Of a DNA stretch of 22,883 bases, positions 1 through 7,018 are shown piece by piece. The notes under the pieces were generated by a model, which ran no database searches, was not told where the DNA came from, and saw only the letters and a list, made by a program, of their open reading frames with translations. A program made the position numbers and the translations under genes. This DNA comes from RGIG4608 sp045631445 (GTDB taxonomy: Bacteria; Bacillota; Clostridia; Oscillospirales; CAG-272), in NCBI GenBank assembly GCA_045631445.1, contig JAZQUS010000104.1, positions 1 through 22,883 on the forward strand, written 5' to 3'. Positions within the stretch are counted from its first letter, which is position 1, and each line of letters opens with the position of its first letter.

Positions 1-260
1 TATCAGGTCTTGTCTTCCTAAGACCGCTTGGCCTCCGACTTCAAAGTCGGCACATAACCGTTTTGATACCAAAATGGCAACGTTTTTAGTAGCAAATCAT
101 AGATTTTTAAGGTGCCTGTTAAGATGCCTTAAAAATCGTTATGTGTTGTTTGGTTGCACCAAACAACACGATTTGCGCGGGATTTATTTTCAAAAAACGA
201 TTAAAAAGTTTTGGGGTTATAGGGGGATTTTTCAAAATCCCCCTAAATCTTTTCTCAACT
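1..260. other. Noncoding stretch with a cluster of perfect hairpins
   Basis: No convincing gene. At least five inverted repeats lie one after another: 6-11/20-25 (GGTCTT/AAGACC), 34-39/44-49 (CCGACT/AGTCGG), 58-65/70-77 (one G-U pair), 102-112/127-137, 143-154/158-169 (12 bp, 3-base loop, extended by 133-138/169-174), and 221-231/234-244 (11 bp). Bases 1-5 (TATCA) can also pair with 64-68, which would close the first part into a multi-branched fold. Some of these may be terminators for the TetR gene (transcribed leftward into this region) and for a gene left of the window, but none has a long U-tract. A structured RNA or decayed repeat is equally possible. Confidence 0.5.
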
Positions 261-301
261 ATCTTCTCACCGCTAAATCCTAATTTGTTTATCAAATAAT
301 C

Positions 302-811
302 TTAAAAATTGAGGACTCTTTCGATAAGCTCGACGGTTTTTTGAATGCGGAGGGGGTCTTTTTCACGGGCCAAGAGACGGAATGCTCCACCGATGCAGAA
401 GCGAATGGAAAGTTCATAGTCTTCATCGACTGGATATTTCTTGAATTGCTCCATCAAAACAGTTTCAACATCGTTGACGAGGACGTGAAGGTCATTACCG
501 TAAAGCTTTTCTATTGTTGGCATTTTTTCTACAAATGCACCGAGAATGGAATACACGAAGGCGCGCGTTTCACCTTGTATTCTATCAATATACGCGCAAT
601 CACTGAGAATTTCTTGAACGAACTCTGTGCATATTTGTTTATGAAGATGCTCGATGGTTTCATAGTGGGCATAAAACGTAGTTTTATTAATCATTGCGGC
701 TTCGCAAAGATCCTTTACCTTTACCACGGTTGAACCGTGCTTTTTCAGATTAAAATAGGTGTTTTTGATTAAAAGCTCGGTTTTTTGAAAACGAAGGTCA
801 TTTTTATTCAT
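302..811 (-). CDS. TetR/AcrR-family transcriptional regulator
   Basis: Encodes a 169-residue protein, slightly short for the TetR family. Residues about 5-60 form the N-terminal helix-turn-helix DNA-binding domain; the stretch VKVKDLCEAAMINKTTFYAHY is the typical TetR signature, with the recognition helix around NKTTFYAHY. The rest is helical and would bind a ligand, but it is too divergent to name one. The start is supported by AAGGAGA six bases upstream. The gene is divergent from the MMPL exporter genes, and palindromes fill the region between them, so it probably represses both the exporter and itself. This is the common arrangement for TetR-controlled efflux or lipid exporters. The family call is firm; target and ligand are inferred. 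Confidence 0.9.
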   Translation of the reverse strand: MNKNDLRFQKTELLIKNTYFNLKKHGSTVVKVKDLCEAAMINKTTFYAHYETIEHLHKQICTEFVQEILSDCAYIDRIQGETRAFVYSILGAFVEKMPTIEKLYGNDLHVLVNDVETVLMEQFKKYPVDEDYELSIRFCIGGAFRLLAREKDPLRIQKTVELIERVLNF

Positions 812-827
812 AAAATTCTCCTTAAAA

Positions 828-882
828 TGTGTTTAAACAACCTTTTTATTATATCGGTGGTTGATTAAACAACTATGGTTGT
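828..882. promoter_or_regulatory. Overlapping palindromic operators for the TetR regulator
   Basis: Two related sites share TTAAACAAC: TGTTTAAACA at 830-839 (perfect palindrome) and GTTGATTAAACAAC at 860-873 (one mismatched pair). Their centres are 32 bp apart, about three helical turns. A third, overlapping palindrome, ACAAC-TATG-GTTGT, lies at 869-882. The 860-873 site covers the -35 box of the MMPL promoter. Assignment to the neighbouring TetR protein is inferred from position. Confidence 0.6.
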
Positions 883-889
883 ATATAAT
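861..889 (+). promoter_or_regulatory. Promoter of the MMPL operon
   Basis: TTGATT at 861-866 and TATAAT at 884-889 with an exact 17-bp spacer, 44 bases before the exporter start codon. The -35 hexamer lies inside a palindrome, so a bound repressor would block RNA polymerase. Confidence 0.75.
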
Positions 890-932
890 TGTATCATAAA
901 ATATTATTTGTGTCAATAAAATGGGAGGAACA

Positions 933-1943
933 ATGAAAAAGTTTGCTAATATTTTAGTAAAATACAGACTGGTTTTCTTTATCGTAAGTGTTGTGCTTGC
1001 GCTTTTTTGTGCGCTTTTAATCCCTAAGGTTACGATAAACAAGGATCAATCAAAATATCTTGCGAAGGATTCTAATATGAGTCAGGGGCTTGAAATCATT
1101 AACAAGGAGTTTCCCTCGGTTGAGCTTAACGAGAGCTTTCAAATTATGTTTGAGGGGTTAACTCCTACACAAAAGGAAGCTATCCACAAGGAGCTTGCAG
1201 AATTTGAGGGCGTTGCGAGTGTTGATTTTGATTTGAATAGTGTGGAGCATAATTCAAAGACATACAGTATGTATATTGTGAATACTGATTATGTGGGTGA
1301 CAATGACAAGGTTAGTGCAGTGATTAAAGAAATGAAGAATCATTATAGTGGTACTTACAATGTCTACACCTATTATGCGGGTGCTTATTTGGACGTTCTT
1401 GATAAACTCATTCCTATGGCGGTTATTGTTGGTGTTGCAATATTGCTTTTGATGTGCAAATCATTCTTCGAACCGGTGCTTTTGCTTGTATCCATAGGTG
1501 TTGCTATACTCATAAATATGGGAAGTAACGTGATTTTTGAAAGCGTTTCGGATATGACCTTCTCCATCGCGGCGGTATTCCAGCTCGTGCTTTCTATCGA
1601 CTACTCAATCATGCTTTTGCACCGTTATCAACAGGAATATGAGCTTCTAGGCAAACAAAACAAGCCTCAAGCGATGAAAAATGCTATTGTAAATGCATTT
1701 GGCTCTGTTTCGAGTAGCTCCATAACCACAATCGTCGGTTTGCTTGTACTTCTGCTTATGAGCTTTACGATTGGCAAGGATATTGGTCTTGTTATTTCAA
1801 AAGGCGTTTTCTTGAGTCTTGTTTGCGTTTTCACCATTATGCCTTCTCTCATTCTCTGGTTTGATGAGTTGGTTTACAAGCTTGATAAGGAAAATCTTAA
1901 AAAGAGATTTACACATGCTGGGGGAGGTGACGAGAATGTTTGA
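933..1943 (+). CDS. MMPL/RND-family exporter, N-terminal half protein
   Basis: The start is taken at 933, five bases after GGGAGG (923-928); an in-frame ATG at 921 would precede that ribosome binding site. The 336-residue product has a first membrane helix (about 12-32), an extracytoplasmic domain of about 120 residues, then a block of membrane helices from about 158 to 310. The helix around 215-235 carries the Asp-Tyr pair (D223, Y224 in SIDYSI) that serves as proton relay in MMPL transporters. This is one half of a normal MMPL protein; the second half is the next gene, whose start overlaps this stop by eight bases in the +1 frame. Together they would form one proton-driven exporter, probably of lipids or another hydrophobic substrate; the actual substrate is unknown. 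Confidence 0.85.
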   Translation: MKKFANILVKYRLVFFIVSVVLALFCALLIPKVTINKDQSKYLAKDSNMSQGLEIINKEFPSVELNESFQIMFEGLTPTQKEAIHKELAEFEGVASVDFDLNSVEHNSKTYSMYIVNTDYVGDNDKVSAVIKEMKNHYSGTYNVYTYYAGAYLDVLDKLIPMAVIVGVAILLLMCKSFFEPVLLLVSIGVAILINMGSNVIFESVSDMTFSIAAVFQLVLSIDYSIMLLHRYQQEYELLGKQNKPQAMKNAIVNAFGSVSSSSITTIVGLLVLLLMSFTIGKDIGLVISKGVFLSLVCVFTIMPSLILWFDELVYKLDKENLKKRFTHAGGGDENV

Positions 1944-3756
1944 TAAAATCGTTGGCTCTATTGGTGCGTTTAGTTATAAAAACAGAAAAACAATCTCAAT
2001 TGTTGCTCTTATTCTTTTTGTGGCAGTTTGTATTATTCAAGGGCAACTGATTATTGAATATTCTTATGCCGAAGAGAGCTTGGTTACAGATATTTTCCCT
2101 CAGGACGATACGGTGGTGATCGTTTACGAGAACGGTGACGAAGCGAGGATTAAGGATATTATCAAATATCTTGAAAAAGATGAACATGTAACTTCAATTC
2201 AAGCGTATGCAAACACATTGGGTGCAGAAATGTCGCCCTCTGATATTGCAGGTATGATGGGAATTCCCGAAGCCTTCGTTAACACCTTATTCTATATTCA
2301 CGAGCACGGTATGGCTACTGAGGGAATGACGCTTGTTGACTTTGTATCGTTTATTTCATCAAAGGATTTTCTTGAAAATGAGCTTTTTGCTTCAATGATT
2401 AACGATGAAACAAAGGGACAAATTGGGCAGATGAAATCCTTGGTTGACGCACTTGCGAGTGAGACTGAATATTCCGTTGACGAAATTTCAGGTATTCTCG
2501 GCGTTGACAAAGAGCTTGTGCAGAGTATTTTCTATATTGCACAGCTTAAAAACGCGAATATTTTTAACATCACTCCTATGTTTTGGGCAAACGTAGCCGA
2601 AACACTCGGAATGGATGCGGAAACTATTGAAAGAATTTTTAGAATTAAGCCCGTTAAATCACTTAGATTTGCGGAATTCGTTGATATTATTTCAGAGCTT
2701 TTGAGGTATGCTGGTGGACTGATTGATTCTGAACAGGTTGCTCAGTTTGGTATGCTCAAGGATATGTCATCAATGGTTAAAGAGGGAACAACGCTTTCCC
2801 CCGACGATCTTGCGGAGCTTTTCTCAAGTGCTGCGGATAGTGATATGTTTAACGAAGGAAGCTTGACTTTGCTTTATATAATGGCAAGGGGTAATACCTC
2901 GGGTATGGCGAACGTTAAAATTCCTCTATATGATTTCTTTATTTTCCTTTCAGAAGATATTTTGAACAATGATGCTTTTTCATCCTTCTTTGATGAAAGT
3001 GTAGCAACTCAATTTGAAGAAGCTAAGGCAACTATGCAGGATGGAATTGCGCAGCTTATTGGTACTGAGCATTCGAGAATGGTAATTACACTTGATTATA
3101 AGGTTGAATCCAAGGAAATTTATGATTTCTATGAAAAATTTGACGAGATGCTCTATTCCACTTTGTCCGGTAAGTATTATCTCGTTGGTGCAACTGCTAT
3201 GTCCTATGAGGTTTCGGGAACTTTTGAAAAAGAGTATCTCATTATTTCAATAGTTACTGCAATTGCGGTATTCCTTGTTGTTTGGTTTACTTTTAAGAAA
3301 TTTTTGTTGTCATTCCTTCTTATTTGTATAATTGAAGGCGCGGTATTCTCTATGATGAGTGTGATGGTTGCCATCAATTTGCCCATGTACTTTATTGCTT
3401 TGATTCTTGTTCAATGCATTTTGATGGGCTCGATGATTGACTATGGTATTCTCTTTACCACATATTACACAGAGGTTAGAAAAGAATACAGTATTGAAAA
3501 GGCACTTCCTGAGGTTATGAGAAGAGCTACACATGCGATTTTGACATCATCTCTCATTATTGTTTTAGTAACCTTGATTTGCGGTAGATTTATGTCCGGA
3601 GCGGTTGCGAGCATTCTTACAACACTCGGTATCGGAGCGCTTTGTGCGATTTTGTTAATTCTTTTCGTGCTTCCTTCGTTGCTTGTTATCTTTGACAAGT
3701 ACGTTGTTAAAGAACAGAATGAAAATAAAAATCAAGTAGATGTTGATATGATTTAA
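1936..3756 (+). CDS. MMPL/RND-family exporter, C-terminal half protein with enlarged loop
   Basis: Starts at ATG 1936 after a GGGGAGG-type site (1921-1927) and overlaps the end of the first-half gene by 8 bp, so translation is probably coupled. The 606-residue product has one membrane helix (about 20-38), a very large extracytoplasmic region (about 45-430), then five membrane helices (about 433-585). MIDYG (D502, Y503) is the counterpart of the IDY motif in the other half. The loop contains helical repeats: an A motif at about 104-121, 184-201 and 220-237, and a B motif at about 130-174, 240-282 and 328-375. It ends in a charged cytoplasmic tail. The frame is open upstream of 1936, but that upstream part overlaps conserved coding sequence of the first gene, so the later start is preferred. 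Confidence 0.85.
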   Translation: MFDKIVGSIGAFSYKNRKTISIVALILFVAVCIIQGQLIIEYSYAEESLVTDIFPQDDTVVIVYENGDEARIKDIIKYLEKDEHVTSIQAYANTLGAEMSPSDIAGMMGIPEAFVNTLFYIHEHGMATEGMTLVDFVSFISSKDFLENELFASMINDETKGQIGQMKSLVDALASETEYSVDEISGILGVDKELVQSIFYIAQLKNANIFNITPMFWANVAETLGMDAETIERIFRIKPVKSLRFAEFVDIISELLRYAGGLIDSEQVAQFGMLKDMSSMVKEGTTLSPDDLAELFSSAADSDMFNEGSLTLLYIMARGNTSGMANVKIPLYDFFIFLSEDILNNDAFSSFFDESVATQFEEAKATMQDGIAQLIGTEHSRMVITLDYKVESKEIYDFYEKFDEMLYSTLSGKYYLVGATAMSYEVSGTFEKEYLIISIVTAIAVFLVVWFTFKKFLLSFLLICIIEGAVFSMMSVMVAINLPMYFIALILVQCILMGSMIDYGILFTTYYTEVRKEYSIEKALPEVMRRATHAILTSSLIIVLVTLICGRFMSGAVASILTTLGIGALCAILLILFVLPSLLVIFDKYVVKEQNENKNQVDVDMI

Positions 3757-3757
3757 T

Positions 3758-3799
3758 AAAATACCCACGGTCGAAACTGTCGACCGTGGGTATTTTTTA
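3758..3799. terminator. Bidirectional terminator between MMPL and MFS genes
   Basis: A perfect 17-bp inverted repeat (3758-3774 / 3780-3796) with a 5-base loop. The GC-rich core CCCACGGTCGA is flanked by A-run and T-run, so it can stop both the rightward MMPL transcript and the leftward MFS transcript. The MFS stop codon (3797-3799) abuts it. Confidence 0.9.
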
Positions 3800-5014
3800 T
3801 GTATTCTCAATAATAAAAGATTTGGTTTGCTTATTAAAGCAAAGATAAAGCATTGGTGCTAAGGAGATAAGCGAGCCCATAGCAAATATGATATAGAGGG
3901 GGAAGATTTCTCCCAAAAATCCGTATATGAGAGCAGACAAGGCAGTTCCACCGACGGAGGCGGCACTGAAAAATCCAAGAACCGCACCGCGATTTTCTTC
4001 CGGTAATGCCAACATAAACGAAGCATTGAAAACTGTGTTGCCTGCACAATTAAAAAATGCTCCCAAAAAAGCAAAGATGCAAAGTGGTATAAATTTGGTT
4101 GAAAGATATGTTAATATCAAGCAGATTACAGATGATGAAAAACCGATTGCCATTATCCAAAATCTTGTTTTTGCATTGAATTTGAATATGCCAAGAATAA
4201 TAATACAAGCGAGTGATCCAACGGTAAATATCGACATCAACAAACCATATTGCTCAACTCCAAATCCTTTTTCCAAGACGAAGGGGAGAGCAAGAGCAAA
4301 AGGACCTGCGCCAAGCAAATTTATTATTATTGCGCTTGGAATGAAAATGCGCAAACAGGAGTTGGTAAAAATTGTTTTTACCGCCGTTTTGCTATCCTGC
4401 AAAATGCCTTTTACCGATACTTTTTCTCCTTGATGAACAGTCTTTGGAACGGAAATCAACATTTCCGAGAGGGCAGAATAGAGATTGCTGCATCCGTTTA
4501 TGATGATAATAAGCGGAACTCCGAAAAGTGCGACCATAGCTCCACTAAAGGCGGTTCCTATCATATTGATCGTTGAGCTAACACCTGAAAACAGTGATTG
4601 TCCGCGCACCATATCGTCGCGTGGGATAATATCAATGAGCACGGTATTAGATGCGGGTTGATAGAAAACTCCGCCGAGTGCCGCAAGAAATGCTGCGATA
4701 AGAACGATGGGAACACTCAATGCATTTGTATAAGCAAGCACACCGACTATGAGCATAAGAACACCTTGAAGAGCATCCCCTATAACGAGAACCCATTTGC
4801 GATTTAACTTATCAACTATTGTTCCGCTAAAGGGGGAGAGAAACATAGTGACGAACATTGAGATGGAGGACATAATTCCCATCAAGCTATTCGACCCCGT
4901 TTGCTGATATACCCAATAGCCGATGGCGACGCTATACATTAGGTCACCTATCATACTGACTGTTGCGCCCTGCAAAAGCAGGATGAAATTTTTATTCCAT
5001 AATTTTTTTATCAT
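3797..5014 (-). CDS. MFS transporter, DHA3-like drug exporter
   Basis: A 405-residue protein with about 12 hydrophobic helices. MFS motif A is visible after helix 2 as G64-TIV-D68-KLN-R72-K73. Length, the N-terminal pattern (QGATVSMIGDLMYSVAIGYW) and motif A fit the DHA3 branch, which includes macrolide exporters of the MefA type; the real substrate cannot be read from sequence. The start is supported by AAAGGAG just upstream. The gene follows the DUF1576 gene by 97 bp on the same strand, but an inverted repeat and possible promoter in that gap suggest it can be controlled separately. Confidence 0.8.
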   Translation of the reverse strand: MIKKLWNKNFILLLQGATVSMIGDLMYSVAIGYWVYQQTGSNSLMGIMSSISMFVTMFLSPFSGTIVDKLNRKWVLVIGDALQGVLMLIVGVLAYTNALSVPIVLIAAFLAALGGVFYQPASNTVLIDIIPRDDMVRGQSLFSGVSSTINMIGTAFSGAMVALFGVPLIIIINGCSNLYSALSEMLISVPKTVHQGEKVSVKGILQDSKTAVKTIFTNSCLRIFIPSAIIINLLGAGPFALALPFVLEKGFGVEQYGLLMSIFTVGSLACIIILGIFKFNAKTRFWIMAIGFSSSVICLILTYLSTKFIPLCIFAFLGAFFNCAGNTVFNASFMLALPEENRGAVLGFFSAASVGGTALSALIYGFLGEIFPLYIIFAMGSLISLAPMLYLCFNKQTKSFIIENT

Positions 5015-5060
5015 TTTATACTCCTTTGTTTTTTTACCTAATTATAGCAAAAAAAGTGTG

Positions 5061-5095
5061 GTTGCGCTATATATTTTAGTATTCAACTGCGCAAC
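5061..5095. promoter_or_regulatory. GTTGCGC inverted repeat upstream of the MFS exporter
   Basis: GTTGCGC at 5061-5067 and its reverse complement GCGCAAC at 5089-5095, separated by 21 AT-rich bases. A TATAAT-like box reads leftward at about 5040-5046, so the left arm falls near its -35 position. A regulator site for the exporter is plausible, but no regulator gene is adjacent. Confidence 0.4.
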
Positions 5096-5111
5096 TTGGG
5101 GTTGCATTTGA

Positions 5112-6533
5112 TTATGTGTCGTCTTCGTGTTTAGGTACAATGTTGTAGTAGTCAAGCAAGGGAATCATTATGAGTGCGGTGAGTCCTGCGGTAAAGCCAC
5201 CGTTATAGAGGACAAATCCACCATGCATGCTTGATGTTACCGAACAAATTACTGCACTTAACATTCCTGCAATTATACCGTATTTAAATCCGTATTTACC
5301 CGCTATAGGACAAAGACCTGTTGCAAAGGCAAGTCCGTTGATATATGCCTGGGTTGCAAGAGTCCATGGAATAGGGAGATTTGATGCAGTGCATATCGCT
5401 ATGACTATCAATTGAAGCCCCATATATCCCACAACGATTGGTGCTACATTTCTTGGATGTTGTCCATCCGAAGCAAAGGTTAGTGCCCCCAAAATAGCTC
5501 CCGCTGTTGGAGCGGTTAGTCCTACACCCTCGGGAAGAAATGGAAAAATGTCGGGGAGAACGAAGACAAGATTAAGATAAAATAAGAACAACAAGCCATA
5601 TATTGCAATGTTAATGAAGCACATTGGCATTCCAAATTTATCAACAAAGTCAGTTCCGTATCCCGTACATTTTAAGAGCTTTTTATAGTCCTTTATTTTT
5701 CCTTTCTTTAACAAAAATCCTGCTATGAACGTGATTCCAAACAAAACCAAATAGAAAATATTCATAAATCCACGATAAGCATAGGGCATAGCATAATATT
5801 CGGGATTGTTGATTGGAGGATTTTGAGAGGGCGCGATGCCAAGGGTATTATACATAAATGCATAGATGAATATACCCATCATACCAATGGCAAGTCCTGC
5901 TTTATAAAGATTGTATTCTCTATGCATGGATGTTGTTCCGGGTAGAAGTGGCAACACCACAAATCCAATTGCAACACCGCATATGATTGCAATTATTATA
6001 CCTATCCAGTTGATATTCGAGGTTACTGATGCTCCTATGGGATATCTGAAAATCACCTCACTTACAAAGGGGGAGAGGGCGGTGGCATAAAATGCGATAT
6101 GTATATTTTCAGAAATTTTCTTCTTCATTACTATACAGAAGAGAATAACGCCCAAAAATGGCATCCACATATTTATAAAGTTTAGTCCATAGAAGGCATG
6201 CGCGATTATTAACATATATCCTGCTAAGGTTTTGGCATTTGCACGCACACCGCTTATATATATAATGGCATTTGCAAATAAACCGCAAATTGCCACATTT
6301 AACAGAGTGCTGCCAAGTCCACCAAGTGCGAAATAGTCGGTTACCAGCTTACTTGGAGACGTAACTATATCCCAAAGATTATATAATATATCCCATTCCT
6401 TTGTATAAAGCACCGCGATGGGTACTGATACAAGAAAAAACAAACTGACAAACAAAGTATATGAGCGTATGAGCTGTTCATTGAATGATTTGGGAGTGCT
6501 CATGGTATTTTCAGATGAGTTTTTGTATTGCAT
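5112..6533 (-). CDS. DUF1576 domain integral membrane protein
   Basis: A 473-residue protein with roughly 11-12 hydrophobic segments from about residue 22 to 465 and a short hydrophilic N-terminus. The overall pattern, including YPIGASVTSN, GTTSMHREYNLYKAGLAIG and ASDGQHPRNVAPIVVGY, matches the DUF1576 family of Firmicutes as I recall it; the function of that family is unknown. A transporter or channel is possible from topology alone, and the repeated Gly/Pro-rich membrane segments hint at two related halves. The start is supported by AGGAGA four bases upstream. It follows a small hypothetical gene by 24 bp and is probably co-transcribed with it from the promoter at 6914-6942. Confidence 0.75.
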   Translation of the reverse strand: MQYKNSSENTMSTPKSFNEQLIRSYTLFVSLFFLVSVPIAVLYTKEWDILYNLWDIVTSPSKLVTDYFALGGLGSTLLNVAICGLFANAIIYISGVRANAKTLAGYMLIIAHAFYGLNFINMWMPFLGVILFCIVMKKKISENIHIAFYATALSPFVSEVIFRYPIGASVTSNINWIGIIIAIICGVAIGFVVLPLLPGTTSMHREYNLYKAGLAIGMMGIFIYAFMYNTLGIAPSQNPPINNPEYYAMPYAYRGFMNIFYLVLFGITFIAGFLLKKGKIKDYKKLLKCTGYGTDFVDKFGMPMCFINIAIYGLLFLFYLNLVFVLPDIFPFLPEGVGLTAPTAGAILGALTFASDGQHPRNVAPIVVGYMGLQLIVIAICTASNLPIPWTLATQAYINGLAFATGLCPIAGKYGFKYGIIAGMLSAVICSVTSSMHGGFVLYNGGFTAGLTALIMIPLLDYYNIVPKHEDDT

Positions 6534-6557
6534 TAGTTCTCCTAAATTTATGTATTT

Positions 6558-6872
6558 TTATGATCCTAAGCTCATCTCATAGAACTCGTTGAAATTTTCT
6601 TCTGTGATCAAATGCCAAAAAAAGTCATCTTCACTTGACCATCCGCCATTCCATGTACGGAGATGCCACACGAGAAAATAAAATTTTTGGGAACTTTCAG
6701 ATTGTGTACCGGTATAAAGGTAGAAGCTTTCTCCCATATCGTTGGACTCCCAATCACTATAAATTTCTTTTATTTGAGTAAGAGAAATGGTGCTTCTTAT
6801 CTTTTCTTCGGGTATGCGTTTATTTTGAAGGCAAAAATCCCGTAGGATTTTTCGCATGGATTGGTTTTGCAT
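6558..6872 (-). CDS. Small hypothetical protein upstream of DUF1576
   Basis: A 104-residue soluble protein that I do not recognise. It has no signal peptide or membrane helix. The C-terminal half is rich in aromatic and acidic residues (VWHLRTWNGGWSSEDDFFWH), suggesting a compact folded domain. An AAAGGAA site precedes the start, and a good promoter lies 40-70 bases upstream, so it heads the unit with the DUF1576 gene 24 bp downstream. The pairing suggests it may be a partner of that membrane protein, but nothing in the sequence shows this directly. Confidence 0.65.
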   Translation of the reverse strand: MQNQSMRKILRDFCLQNKRIPEEKIRSTISLTQIKEIYSDWESNDMGESFYLYTGTQSESSQKFYFLVWHLRTWNGGWSSEDDFFWHLITEENFNEFYEMSLGS

Positions 6873-6913
6873 ATTTTTATTCCTTTATTATATTACAAAT
6901 GTAGTTGTTTTTT

Positions 6914-6942
6914 ATTATATCACAATATAAAGCTTTTTTCAA
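6914..6942 (-). promoter_or_regulatory. Promoter of the small hypothetical/DUF1576 unit
   Basis: Reading leftward: TTGAAA (6937-6942), a 17-bp spacer, TATAAT (6914-6919), about 40 bases before the start codon of the small gene. Confidence 0.7.
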
Positions 6943-6961
6943 TATGTTTTAAATCCAAAAT

Positions 6962-6997
6962 AAAAAAAGCGCTTATCGATTTTCGATAAACGCTTTT
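6962..6997 (-). terminator. Terminator of the beta-glycoside utilisation genes
   Basis: Inverted repeat 6965-6979 / 6983-6997 with a GCG(T/C)TTATCGA core and one mismatch, followed in the leftward direction by seven T residues. It lies 22 bases after the GPH symporter stop codon. Confidence 0.85.
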
Positions 6998-7018
6998 ATT
7001 TGTTTGATTTTAGGATAT

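Noticed and set aside
1..70. Possible tRNA (CTTCAAA loop resembling tRNA-Sec or another tRNA)
   Set aside because: The loop would be one base too long, there is no T-arm with TTCGA, and the acceptor would lie partly outside the window.
74..283. 69-codon open frame on the plus strand
   Set aside because: It runs through several perfect hairpins, has no ribosome binding site and has a composition unlike a real protein.
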